Assembly: GCF_000615765.1 (NCBI RefSeq)
Contig: NZ_BAMI01000015.1
Coordinates: forward strand, 1 to 37,129
Direction: 5' to 3'
Length of the DNA: 37,129 nucleotides
DNA from: Ligilactobacillus equi DSM 15833 = JCM 10991
GTDB lineage: Bacteria > Bacillota > Bacilli > Lactobacillales > Lactobacillaceae
Under the pieces are notes generated by a model. That model did no database searches. It was given only the letters and a program-made list of their open reading frames with translations, and was not told where the DNA came from. Each line of letters starts with the position of its first letter. The stretch's first letter is position 1. A program made the position numbers and the translations under genes. Shown here one piece after another: positions 30,080-37,030 of this stretch.

Positions 30080-30402
30080 CTTTCCAACTTCCTTTCCCAT
30101 TCAATGCGGGTAAAGTTTTTATCCATCCACTCACACGCTTGTTTTGCACGGATAATCCACGCATTTCCCCTACCTTTGCTAGGGACTAACCATCCCCCAG
30201 GTTGGCGATAGTCAATCTCATCAGCAAATTCTGATAAGATATAGAGTGTTACCCACTCTTTAGCTTTTCCGCAGCATTCTTTTCTAAACTTATCAAGAGT
30301 CCATGTTTTTCCAGTTAGATACCGGTCAAACAATTCATCAATATACTTCTTGATTATCTTTTCTAGAACTTCAGGGATAACTTTAATCTCAAAAGGATTC
30401 AT
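30076..30402 (-). CDS. DUF771-like phage protein
   Basis: The ATG at 30402 follows ACGAGGAGGGAAAAAT; the longer frame from 30444 has no site. The 108 residues are helical at the start and have the conserved block GGWLVPSKGRGNAWIIRAK followed by a basic end, matching small DUF771-type proteins encoded near the switch of Gram-positive phages (possible DNA binding, excisionase-like). Role unproven. Confidence 0.65.
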   Translation of the reverse strand: MNPFEIKVIPEVLEKIIKKYIDELFDRYLTGKTWTLDKFRKECCGKAKEWVTLYILSEFADEIDYRQPGGWLVPSKGRGNAWIIRAKQACEWMDKNFTRIEWERKLER

Positions 30403-30449
30403 ATTTTTCCCTCCTCGTAATCTAGCTTTCCACTGTAATACCAATCCTT

Positions 30450-31526
30450 CTAAGCCACGTCATCGTCTTGTTCAATCAGTGGCAAGATGTCATGCTTCTT
30501 AAGAAATTCATACAGTCCTAAGCGTCCTTTTTGTGTCCATTTGGTTTGCATTACGGCTTTTTCTGTTCCGTCTGCTCTTGGAACCATGATTGTATTTGAG
30601 TGGGTCCATCCCGTTCGTTGATAGCGACTGTAAAGCAACCATGTATTACCTTGTTTGTAGATAACCCCTAATTCATGCAATTTCTTATTCATCTCTCCAC
30701 CGCTCATACCATAATCTTTAGCAATTTGAGTGATGGTTACTAGTGACTTATTATTAAGCACTTGGTCGTAGTAAGTCGCTTTAGGAGTCAATTCATTCAC
30801 CCGCTGTTCAGCAATTAATCGTCCCTCGCGCTCTGTTTTAAGCTGAGTTGCAAGCTTGATAATTGTGTCTGGGTTAGTTAGCACCTCTTCAATCATTTGG
30901 TCCGTCATATAAGCACCGTGCTTTCTGATTGACGGAAGGACTTCCGTTGTAACCCAATCTTGAAACTTTTCAGCAACCGAGTTGTTAGCTTTGATTGCCA
31001 ACTTATAGAATTGCGGTTCAGTGATGAAATCGCCTTTCTTTATCTTTCTGCCACAAGTGGCAGAATTTAAATAATCGTTAACTCTGCTCCATCTGACGTT
31101 TGTATACCCTTTGGCGGTTGATGTAATTCCTAAGCCAATAGCAGATTGTTCAGCGTCAAACATAATTTGACCATTAACTTCTTTGACCGGTAACTCAATA
31201 AGTCCGTTGCTGAACATCTTGACGCCTTTTTCAGCGAAGTATTGCAAGTTCATTGTCATCGACCGCTTTTCTTCGCTTTCGACTTCAACATCAGCCTCGG
31301 TTTCATCATCGCCAAAGAATTGAGCAAGCAATTCTTCGACTTCGGCTTTCATTTCCTTTTCAGAGATTTCCCAGCGTTCAACCGGTTGGCCACCTTCGGG
31401 AAAGAAGGTGTGTAATTGGCCTTCTTCTTGGTAAAGAAACAAATCCCCTACGTATTGATTGTTCACATAAACTTCTTCAACGTGATCGTTTGAGATGTCT
31501 TCGTTTTTTCTGTATTCAATCTTCAT
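30450..31526 (-). CDS. Antirepressor: unusual N-terminal part plus Bro-N and KilAC/ANT domains
   Basis: A 358-residue protein. Residues 105-205 form a Bro-N domain (VNGQIMFDAEQSAIGLGITS, then FYKLAIKANNSVAEKFQDWV). Residues about 220-350 are a KilAC/ANT C-terminal DNA-binding domain (QIAKDYGMSGGEMNKKLHEL). Such proteins bind or counter the phage repressor in early infection or induction. Unusually, residues 1-89 form an extra acidic domain, and residues 92-99 read MNLQYFAE, the typical start of phage structural proteins. This suggests a fusion of an older start with an upstream frame. The ATG at 31526 has a strong AATAGGAGG site; the inner one has none. Confidence 0.85.
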   Translation of the reverse strand: MKIEYRKNEDISNDHVEEVYVNNQYVGDLFLYQEEGQLHTFFPEGGQPVERWEISEKEMKAEVEELLAQFFGDDETEADVEVESEEKRSMTMNLQYFAEKGVKMFSNGLIELPVKEVNGQIMFDAEQSAIGLGITSTAKGYTNVRWSRVNDYLNSATCGRKIKKGDFITEPQFYKLAIKANNSVAEKFQDWVTTEVLPSIRKHGAYMTDQMIEEVLTNPDTIIKLATQLKTEREGRLIAEQRVNELTPKATYYDQVLNNKSLVTITQIAKDYGMSGGEMNKKLHELGVIYKQGNTWLLYSRYQRTGWTHSNTIMVPRADGTEKAVMQTKWTQKGRLGLYEFLKKHDILPLIEQDDDVA

Positions 31527-31566
31527 TGTTATTTCCTCCTATTCGTTGCTTAGTTAGACATTTCGT

Positions 31567-31785
31567 CTAACTTTTGACCAAAAAAATTTCTAGCGGGACA
31601 CCTAGTGCCTTAGACGCTCGAATTGCAACGTCCCCAGTAAACTTATCTCGCCCATTTAGAACATTAGTAAGCTTTTGTTGGTAAGAATATCCCATCCGTT
31701 TGGCGACCCAGGAATATTTGATTCCCCGACTATCAATTTCGTCTCGCAAAATTTCCCTTGCGTTCGACTTTATAATATTTGTCAT
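31567..31785 (-). CDS. Cro-like XRE repressor
   Basis: A 72-residue single-domain helix-turn-helix protein (IDSRGIKYSWVAKRMGYSYQ, then LTNVLNGRDKFTGDVAIRAS). It is the first gene of the leftward early operon and divergent from cI across the operator region, so Cro is the natural call. The start follows GGGGGGTG. It should repress the cI promoter to allow lytic growth. Confidence 0.85.
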   Translation of the reverse strand: MTNIIKSNAREILRDEIDSRGIKYSWVAKRMGYSYQQKLTNVLNGRDKFTGDVAIRASKALGVPLEIFLVKS

Positions 31786-31975
31786 GATTTCACCCCCCTT
31801 TTTTCGTGGTTAAACGTTTTGTTTAACTGATTAACAAATATTATAATAACTCGCCGTTTTGTTTAAGTCAATATATTTTTTAAACTTTTTGTCAAAAAAT
31901 ATAAATAATACGTTTAGCCGTTGTATAATAACGTTGATAACAATAAACATAACGTTTAAAAAGGAGTGAAAAATC
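31786..31975. promoter_or_regulatory. Lysis-lysogeny switch: operators with half-site TAAAC-n5-GTTTA
   Basis: Two clear 15-bp palindromes share the same architecture: TAAACGTTTTGTTTA at 31811-31825, just upstream of cro, and TAAACATAACGTTTA at 31944-31958, just upstream of the cI ribosome site. Degenerate copies lie at 31851-31866 and 31880-31896 (TTAAACTTTTTGTCAAA). A lone half-site is at 31911-31915. They overlap the leftward promoter and probably the cI promoter (TATAAT at 31924-31929, no good -35). These are the likely binding sites of CI and Cro. Confidence 0.75.
31843..31871 (-). promoter_or_regulatory. Leftward early (cro) promoter
   Basis: On the minus strand TTGACT (31866-31871) and TATTAT (31843-31848) are 17 bp apart. 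A degenerate operator (31851-31866) fills the spacer, so bound repressor would exclude RNA polymerase. This promoter should drive cro, the antirepressor and the whole early operon. Confidence 0.75.
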
Positions 31976-32302
31976 ATGGAATTCAACAAATTGATCGAAG
32001 CGTTACGTGAGGATAAGGGATGGAGCAAAACCTACGTGGCAGAAAAGTTAGGCATAAAGATGCAAACATACGCGAATTACGAATACGGTAGAAGGCAACC
32101 GGACTTTGATATTTTGTCCAAACTGGCAGGGTTATACGAAGTCACCACCGACTATCTTTTAGGTCGGGATGGTAAGGAAGAAAATGTCCCCAAGATAGAT
32201 AAGCACGCTAAATTAATCGCTGCACACATCGATGATGATGTATCAGAAGAACAAATGAAACAAATTACCGACTTTATTGATTTTTTGAAAAATAAAAAAT
32301 AA
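31976..32302 (+). CDS. CI-like phage repressor (XRE, short form)
   Basis: A 108-residue repressor. The N-terminal 65 residues form an XRE helix-turn-helix (GWSKTYVAEKLGIKMQTYAN, then YEYGRRQPDFDILSKLAGLY). The C-terminus is a short helical dimerisation segment (EEQMKQITDFIDFLKNKK). It lacks the S24 autocleavage domain of lambda CI. The next gene is an ImmA-type metalloprotease, so inactivation probably follows the CI/ImmA route known from ICEBs1 and many Gram-positive phages. AAAAAGGAGTG precedes the ATG. Confidence 0.9.
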   Translation: MEFNKLIEALREDKGWSKTYVAEKLGIKMQTYANYEYGRRQPDFDILSKLAGLYEVTTDYLLGRDGKEENVPKIDKHAKLIAAHIDDDVSEEQMKQITDFIDFLKNKK

Positions 32303-32319
32303 TCTGGTGGTGATCTTTA

Positions 32320-32790
32320 TTGAATTCTATTGAACAATTAATGTCAGAATACCCCCAACTTAATTACATCTATACACGTATGCCAGAGGGTCTTCCGGGA
32401 CTAATAATTGATAAGACTGTTTATTTAAAAAAAGACCTAACTTACCAAAAAGAACACGAAACTTTGGCAGAAGAAATTGGCCATTATAAAACAAGTGTTG
32501 GTGATTTAACGAGTTTGGATAATGCCGTTAATCGTAAGCAAGAAAAAATTGCAAGAGATTGGGGACGCATGAAGATTATCACATTAGATGGATTAATTAG
32601 TTGCTATAAATTATGCATGCGTACAGCCCAAGAAGTTGCTGATTATTTTGATGTATCTGTCAAGTATCTATTCGAAGCACTTGAAATGTATAAGAGAAAA
32701 TTCGGAGTTATATATAGCTATCGTGGCTATACGTTTATTTTTGATAGAGGTCTCATTCTTAATAAGGAAAGTGAAACTATTGAAAATTAG
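32320..32790 (+). CDS. ImmA/IrrE-type metallopeptidase
   Basis: A 156-residue protein from a TTG start with GGTGGTGAT upstream, directly after cI. The motif LAEEIGHYKTSVGD is the zinc site of ImmA-type proteins in phages, where the first His of HExxH is often Glu. The C-terminal half is helical (TAQEVADYFDVSVKYLFEAL) and typical of the family. It should cleave CI upon DNA damage to start induction. Confidence 0.88.
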   Translation: MNSIEQLMSEYPQLNYIYTRMPEGLPGLIIDKTVYLKKDLTYQKEHETLAEEIGHYKTSVGDLTSLDNAVNRKQEKIARDWGRMKIITLDGLISCYKLCMRTAQEVADYFDVSVKYLFEALEMYKRKFGVIYSYRGYTFIFDRGLILNKESETIEN

Positions 32791-32847
32791 AACTACTAAA
32801 ATTTTGTAAAAATGTATGTCGGATATTTTCGTCAGAAAGGAGTTGTT

Positions 32848-33132
32848 ATGAAACTAGGACCTAGGAAGCCAAGTATAAAACGTTCTATTTCCGCTAGAAC
32901 TACCGGTAGAATTACACGTAACGCTAAAAAAACGTTAAATCCTACATATGGAAAAACTTGGGCAAATAATCCCAGAAAAGCTATGTACAACAAAATTTAT
33001 AATAAATCTACCTATTCCTTCTGGGACGCTATTCGTGATGATGAAGACGTAGAAGCATCGTGTATTGCTTGTGGATGTATTTCTTTCATTATTTTAGTTT
33101 TGATTATTATCTTATTTTGCTTAATCATATAA
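32848..33132 (+). CDS. Basic protein with C-terminal membrane helix (RKPS family), copy 1
   Basis: The ATG at 32848 follows AGAAAGGAGTTGTT and is preferred over 32812. The 94 residues begin with a basic block (MKLGPRKPSIKRSISARTTG, then NPTYGKTWANNPRKAMYNKI), ending in a hydrophobic helix after a Cys-rich SCIACGC. The basic block clearly resembles the product at 34652 (RKPS-KKS, P-YG, YNK-Y, S-WD). Such proteins are common near int in Lactobacillales prophages. Function unknown. Confidence 0.7.
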   Translation: MKLGPRKPSIKRSISARTTGRITRNAKKTLNPTYGKTWANNPRKAMYNKIYNKSTYSFWDAIRDDEDVEASCIACGCISFIILVLIIILFCLII

Positions 33133-33205
33133 TTTTAGAACACTAAAAATTTCATCATATAGGAAACGTTATAAATTTAATAAAAAAGCATGAGGAGAAA
33201 ACGTT

Positions 33206-33736
33206 ATGAAAAAAACATTTTGGATATCATTATCTGTACTAATTGCTCTATTCATTACCACTACATCCGTAAAGGCAGTATCTGCAGAAGACTCACATAA
33301 AGAATTGGTTACTGTTGTCACTACTCCCATGGGGATGGAAAACTATCAAAATATTGAAGATAACTTATTAGACGCTGCTAAATATAATGACATTGAAAAT
33401 CCAGACCAATATGCCGCTAAACGTTTTGATAGTAGATTGAAGAACATAATGAGTTTAAGGAAAAAAGCTCAGAAAGAGTATAAATCAGAAAAAAAGTTTT
33501 TAAATTCTCAAGACAAAGCAGCTCTTAAAGATTACACCAAAAAATTACGTGCTTATCTTTCCGCTTTGCATGACTATGCGGTGATTTATCAAAACGATAA
33601 TCCGGTCATTACAAATCCAGATACTAGTCAAGAAGTTGTTAGTGAAACACAAAACGAACTAAATGAGTCTAAATCAGAATTTGATAAAGCTAAAAACGAC
33701 TGGGTCAATTCATATAATTCGATTGCAAATCAATAA
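33206..33736 (+). CDS. Secreted protein of unknown function (possible lysogenic cargo)
   Basis: 176 residues with a classical signal peptide (MKKTFWISLSVLIALFITTT, cut probably after AVSA at about residue 27). The mature part is helical, charged and Lys-rich, with no recognised domain (AAKYNDIENPDQYAAKRFDS, then EKKFLNSQDKAALKDYTKK). It is exported and possibly wall-associated. It lies between immA and int, the usual place for genes expressed in the lysogen. It starts after GCATGAGGAGAAAACGTT. Confidence 0.7.
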   Translation: MKKTFWISLSVLIALFITTTSVKAVSAEDSHKELVTVVTTPMGMENYQNIEDNLLDAAKYNDIENPDQYAAKRFDSRLKNIMSLRKKAQKEYKSEKKFLNSQDKAALKDYTKKLRAYLSALHDYAVIYQNDNPVITNPDTSQEVVSETQNELNESKSEFDKAKNDWVNSYNSIANQ

Positions 33737-33760
33737 AAAAACCGCCACGGTCATGTGGCG
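33735..33760 (-). terminator. Minus-strand terminator in the rightward module
   Basis: CGCCAC-ATGACC-GTGGCG is followed on the minus strand by G and seven T. On the plus strand only AGATTG follows, so it is directional. No minus-strand gene ends here. It could stop antisense transcription entering from the integrase side. It begins at the stop codon of the secreted-protein gene. Confidence 0.6.
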
Positions 33761-34009
33761 AGATTGATTTCTAATAGCGCAATGGAAGTCGAAGCTAACC
33801 GGTTTATAATTTATGATACATCTTTCAAAAATAAAGCTGGAATTAAATACCAGACCAACTTAATGGCGGTTAAAATTCTAACACCCTTTTATTGTAAGGA
33901 AACTGAAAAGGAAGATGTTAATATCTACAGTTTCATGAATTCTTACTGCATTCCAAAATATTTAGACGAGACTATAAAAGAGGAGTTTATCCGGTATTAT
34001 ACTGGTTAA
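33755..34009 (+). CDS. Uncertain small protein (75-84 aa)
   Basis: The frame opens at a GTG inside the hairpin at 33755, or more plausibly at an ATG at 33782. Neither has a good ribosome site. Composition is plausible (MEVEANRFIIYDTSFKNKAG, then EEFIRYYTG) but no family is recognised. It is kept because it fills the gap between two cargo genes on the same strand and its codon use is not odd. Low confidence. Confidence 0.35.
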   Translation: MARLISNSAMEVEANRFIIYDTSFKNKAGIKYQTNLMAVKILTPFYCKETEKEDVNIYSFMNSYCIPKYLDETIKEEFIRYYTG

Positions 34010-34077
34010 TATAGGACCAATTGATTTGAAGTCACTAAAAGCTAATCAGAAAGATAAAATTCGTGAGGAGATCTTAT

Positions 34078-34647
34078 ATGAAAAAGAAAAAAATGAAATT
34101 CATTACTACTACCCTACTATTTATGAGTTTATTAGGTGCTTGTTCAAACTCTAATTCAAGCTCTAAAACTAGTTCAGAGTCTTATAAATCTAGTTCGTTA
34201 AAAGTTAAGAAAGCCAAAGAATCATCCAAAAAGAAAGCTGAATCTATAAAAGAGGAATCAAAAAGAAAAGCTGAAAGCAAGAAAAAAGCTTCTGAATCTA
34301 AAAGAAAAGAATCCGAAAGCAAAGCTTCATCTGAAAGTGCATCTATAGCTGAAAGCCAAAGTAGAGCTAGTGAATCTGAAAGCATTGCAAAAGCTAGTTC
34401 AGAATCATTAGCTTCTGCTCAAGAAAATCAAAGTAGCGATACCAATTATGATAATAATGGGAATGGTAGTAATTTTCAAAATACTGATATGAATACTGCT
34501 GACACTGGTAAGATTGTAGGTAATGTTAATAGTCATATTTACCACGTTCCCGGTCAACAAGGATATAATATGAATTCTGCCAACGCTGTATATTTTAACT
34601 CTGAGCAAGAAGCAATTGATTCTGGGTACAGGAAAGCTTTGAGGTAG
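34078..34647 (+). CDS. Lipoprotein with Ser/Lys/Glu-rich stalk and sunset-like C-terminal domain
   Basis: 189 residues from the ATG at 34078 (after GAGGAGATCTTAT). The N-terminus is a lipobox signal (FMSLLGAC, Cys about residue 22). A long Ser/Lys/Glu-rich helical or disordered stalk follows (residues 25-120, SESKRKESESKASSES type). The C-terminal 50 residues (GKIVGNVNSHIYHVPGQQGY, then VYFNSEQEAIDSGYRKA) match the small 'sunset'/Ada-like zinc module seen in secreted nucleases and lipoproteins. It should sit on the outer face of the membrane; possible superinfection or surface function, inferred. Confidence 0.78.
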   Translation: MKKKKMKFITTTLLFMSLLGACSNSNSSSKTSSESYKSSSLKVKKAKESSKKKAESIKEESKRKAESKKKASESKRKESESKASSESASIAESQSRASESESIAKASSESLASAQENQSSDTNYDNNGNGSNFQNTDMNTADTGKIVGNVNSHIYHVPGQQGYNMNSANAVYFNSEQEAIDSGYRKALR

Positions 34648-34651
34648 TAAT

Positions 34652-34849
34652 ATGAGAGGATATATTAGAAAACCATCGTTAAAAAAATCTTTCAAAGCAG
34701 CTACTACTGCTAAGTATAAAAGAAGATTAAAGAAAAAATTAATCCCTGGTTATGGAACTCGTACTGCAGGATGGTTACATCCTAAACGTAAAATATACAA
34801 TAAAGTATATCACCGTACATCAAAAAGTTTGTGGGATTTGTTCAAGTAA
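34652..34849 (+). CDS. Basic protein (RKPS family), copy 2, possibly shortened by a nonsense codon
   Basis: 65 residues (MRGYIRKPSLKKSFKAATTA, then PKRKIYNKVYHRTSKSLWDL) clearly related to the gene at 32848. It lacks the membrane helix. Its TAA at 34847 is followed in the same frame by 37 more open codons to TAA at 34961-34963 (YKKHKTSDKSTGIDIPNASY...), which look like genuine coding sequence. A point mutation may have shortened it from about 103 residues. GAGGTAG precedes the ATG. Confidence 0.65.
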   Translation: MRGYIRKPSLKKSFKAATTAKYKRRLKKKLIPGYGTRTAGWLHPKRKIYNKVYHRTSKSLWDLFK

Positions 34850-35100
34850 TATAAGAAACATAAAACATCTGACAAATCTACAGGTATAGATATACCTAAT
34901 GCTAGTTACGATCATCAATTCGTTTCTGAATTAGTTGATTTGGCAAGGTTACACAATGAATAAGTGTTCTTATAGATTTATCCACAGGTTAAAGGTTAAT
35001 TCAGAAAAAAATTATTATGATTGGAGACATTATAGATGATAAACATACATTCATCTTGACCAATACACTAAAGTCGTTAAAAGCTGTGCACAACAAAAAA

Positions 35101-35173
35101 ATCCACACTCCAGCCGCCAAGCAAAAAGTGTGGATAGAAAAATATGGACTGTTAACAAAATCGTTAACAGTCC
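35101..35173. promoter_or_regulatory. Two inverted repeats in the int leader
   Basis: ATCCACACT (35101-35109) pairs with AGTGTGGAT (35127-35135). Directly after, GGACTGTTAAC (35146-35156) pairs perfectly over 11 bp with 35163-35173 across a 6-base loop, 28 bp before the int ATG. No T-run follows, so they are not plain terminators. The 11-bp palindrome could be an operator or a leader hairpin controlling integrase. Confidence 0.55.
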
Positions 35174-35201
35174 TATTATAGTACATAATAGGAGGTATTT
35201 T

Positions 35202-36290
35202 ATGGCTTCATACAGAAAAACAAGCACAGGCTGGAAAGCCACTGTGTCAAAACGTATCAATGGAAAGCTACGTCAAACATCTAAGCGTGGCTTTCGAACA
35301 AAGAACGAGGCGGTTATGTGGGCCGCTGCTATTGAAGCAGATATTGATGGTGTGGAACAAGCGAAAAATAACCCCAGTTTTGCTGATTATTTTCTGGACT
35401 ATTTCAAGACCTATAAGGAACCACGGTTAAGCCAAGTTTCAATATCTAGATACCTTCGCATTCATAAAGAGCTAACTGACTACTTTGGAAACCAAAAGCT
35501 AAAAAGCGTTCGGCGCTCCGATTATCAGAAATTCATCAATCACTATGGCAGTAGCCATTCCAAAGAAACTGTCTACAAATTGCACTCGCTAGTTAAGGCC
35601 TCTGTTTCTTTAGCTTTCAATGATAGACTGGTGCCACAAAACTTTTGTGAAAACATTAATATCGTCTACAAGGATACTGGCAAACAAATATCTTACCTTA
35701 ATGTTTCAGAGATTAAGCAATTAGTTAAAACCACATCCGAAAAACTAAATCCTAATTTTCCGGGTAGATATATGATCCTAACTGCTATTTTCACTGGCGC
35801 CAGGCTAGGCGAAATTATGGCCTTAACGTGGGAAGATATTGACTTCACCAACCACACTATCAACATCAACAAGGCTTTGGAGTATAACTACGGTCGTGAT
35901 TTCAAAGCCACTAAGACCGAATCGTCTAACAGAACTATCAGAGTTAATCAAATTCTCTTAGATTGGCTTAAAGACCTGCAAGGACATAACATGGTTTTTC
36001 AATCTCAGTATGGTACGGTTCCATCTTCTAGCGCCGTTAATAAACTGTTAAAGCAGTTGTTGATAGATGCTGGCATAAATAGACCTGGTTTCCACTTCCA
36101 CTCTCTCAGACACTCTCATGTGGCTTATTTGATGTATCAAGGTCTAGAGTTATACGTCATATCTAAACGGCTAGGACACTCAAATGTGAGCACGACAGCG
36201 AACATTTATGCCTACCTAATTGACGAGCACAAAAATAAAGCTGACGATTTAATTGAACAAAGGCTGGACAACTTATTGGACAACTTTTAG
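35202..36290 (+). CDS. int: Integrase, tyrosine recombinase
   Basis: 362 residues from the ATG at 35202, just behind AATAGGAGG; a longer frame from 35130 has no site and would run through the palindromes. Residues 1-50 form an AP2-like arm-binding domain (SYRKTSTGWKATVSKRI). A SAM-like core-binding domain follows (about 60-170). The catalytic domain (about 180-362) shows Arg in TGARLGEIMAL, the HSLRHSH box (His-x-x-Arg), LGHSNVSTTANIYAYL with the second His and the nucleophile Tyr. It integrates at tRNA-Ser(CGA). Lactobacillus phage mv4 also uses a tRNA-Ser. The last codons contain TGGACAAC repeats. No excisionase gene is obvious nearby. Confidence 0.95.
   Translation: MASYRKTSTGWKATVSKRINGKLRQTSKRGFRTKNEAVMWAAAIEADIDGVEQAKNNPSFADYFLDYFKTYKEPRLSQVSISRYLRIHKELTDYFGNQKLKSVRRSDYQKFINHYGSSHSKETVYKLHSLVKASVSLAFNDRLVPQNFCENINIVYKDTGKQISYLNVSEIKQLVKTTSEKLNPNFPGRYMILTAIFTGARLGEIMALTWEDIDFTNHTININKALEYNYGRDFKATKTESSNRTIRVNQILLDWLKDLQGHNMVFQSQYGTVPSSSAVNKLLKQLLIDAGINRPGFHFHSLRHSHVAYLMYQGLELYVISKRLGHSNVSTTANIYAYLIDEHKNKADDLIEQRLDNLLDNF
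36254..36284 (+). repeat. Putative integrase arm-type sites, right arm, inside the int gene
   Basis: TGGACAAC lies at 36265-36272 and 36277-36284, preceded by the variant TGAACAAA at 36254-36261, at 11- and 12-bp spacing. They encode the C-terminal LDNLLDNF of the integrase and lie about 90 bp from attR. The matching octamers at 401 and 412 make arm sites likely. Role inferred. Confidence 0.5.
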
Positions 36291-36310
36291 AAGATTTATA
36301 TCTTTTTTTA
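36291..36310 (+). terminator. Weak terminator after int
   Basis: AAGAT-TTAT-ATCTT is followed by five more T, right behind the int stop. The stem is short and AT-only, so efficiency is doubtful. A second, longer pairing (ATAAAGC with GCTTTAT, about 36321-36355) lies downstream. Confidence 0.4.
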
Positions 36311-36372
36311 ACTGTCTATAAAGCGGAAAATGGCGGAAATGACGGGCTTTATTGGTTCTAATTATTAATTGT

Positions 36373-36396
36373 AAATCCTGTACTCTCCTTAGTATA
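36373..36396 (+). repeat. attR core (24-bp direct repeat with attL)
   Basis: An exact copy of 348-371 on the far side of int. Beyond it the DNA is host. Here the core no longer belongs to a complete tRNA: only the 3' acceptor and half the T-arm are present. Confidence 0.92.
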
Positions 36397-36410
36397 AGTA
36401 TCGATTAGGC

Positions 36411-36447
36411 AAAAAGGTTAGCGCGAAATTATGCGCTAACCTTTTTT
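36411..36447. terminator. Bidirectional host terminator (former tRNA-Ser terminator)
   Basis: AAAAAGGTTAGCGC and GCGCTAACCTTTTTT form a perfect GC-containing stem with an 8-base loop, flanked by A and T runs, so it works on both strands. Before integration it ended the tRNA transcript on the plus strand. It also serves the host gene at 36454 on the minus strand. Confidence 0.88.
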
Positions 36448-36453
36448 ACTAAA

Positions 36454-36795
36454 TTAATTATTTTTCAAAATTTCATTACTTTGAGCGGACATGTGACGCC
36501 AAGTTAAAATCGAGTTTTGCTTGAAATCATCCAAGTAGTTACCGGCTTCTTCACGCGGCGTTAAGTAACCAATAATTTCCCCCATGGCATCACGCACCTT
36601 CAATTTGAAGTTTTCTTGGTCCCATAAGACCGTCCAATAAGGATCGCCCAACGCCTCTTCAAACATATTGTTGGCCGCATCGACAATTCCTTGCAAAATC
36701 ACACTATCTTCCGTTTCATTTTCGAAACCATTGGCGTGTAACCAAGCTAGTTTCACGGCTACATCACCCATGGTATCAGGAATCATGTTATACAT
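36454..36795 (-). CDS. Host hypothetical protein (113 aa)
   Basis: A soluble acidic protein in host DNA beyond attR. It has a helical start (TMGDVAVKLAWLHANGFENE), then a beta segment (YWTVLWDQENFKLKVRDAMG, IIGYLTPREE). No family is recognised with confidence. It ends 7 bases before the bidirectional terminator. An alternative start is the Met at residue 4. It is unrelated to the phage and marks the chromosomal neighbourhood. Confidence 0.7.
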   Translation of the reverse strand: MYNMIPDTMGDVAVKLAWLHANGFENETEDSVILQGIVDAANNMFEEALGDPYWTVLWDQENFKLKVRDAMGEIIGYLTPREEAGNYLDDFKQNSILTWRHMSAQSNEILKNN

Positions 36796-36854
36796 CTTTT
36801 TTACCAGCCCTTCTTTGTTATTCTAAAAATTGTACCATTAATTGCGCCAAACAA

Positions 36855-36879
36855 CAAGAAAAGAGCCCGGCGAGGCTCT
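36855..36879 (-). terminator. Host terminator (minus strand)
   Basis: AGAGCC-TCGCCG-GGCTCT is followed by TTTTCTTG on the minus strand. It would end transcription coming from the partial frame at 37031 and separates it from the host gene at 36454. The DNA between 36880 and 37030 shows no other feature. Confidence 0.7.
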
Positions 36880-37030
36880 ACTTACTATCTATTCAAGAAG
36901 TTTTATGTATAATCCTTCAGTACCTCTGTATGTTATCATGTTTAACCGTTTTCGTCAATCGCTTTCATTTATCTGAGATAGCGTTAAGTTTTAGTGGATA
37001 TCTCTCCTCCCATTACACTAATATTGGGAT

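Noticed and set aside
34182-34385. A minus-strand Leu/Ser-rich frame opposite the lipoprotein gene
   Set aside because: It is the mirror of the Ser/Lys/Glu repeat tract, has no ribosome site and is antisense to a lipobox protein.
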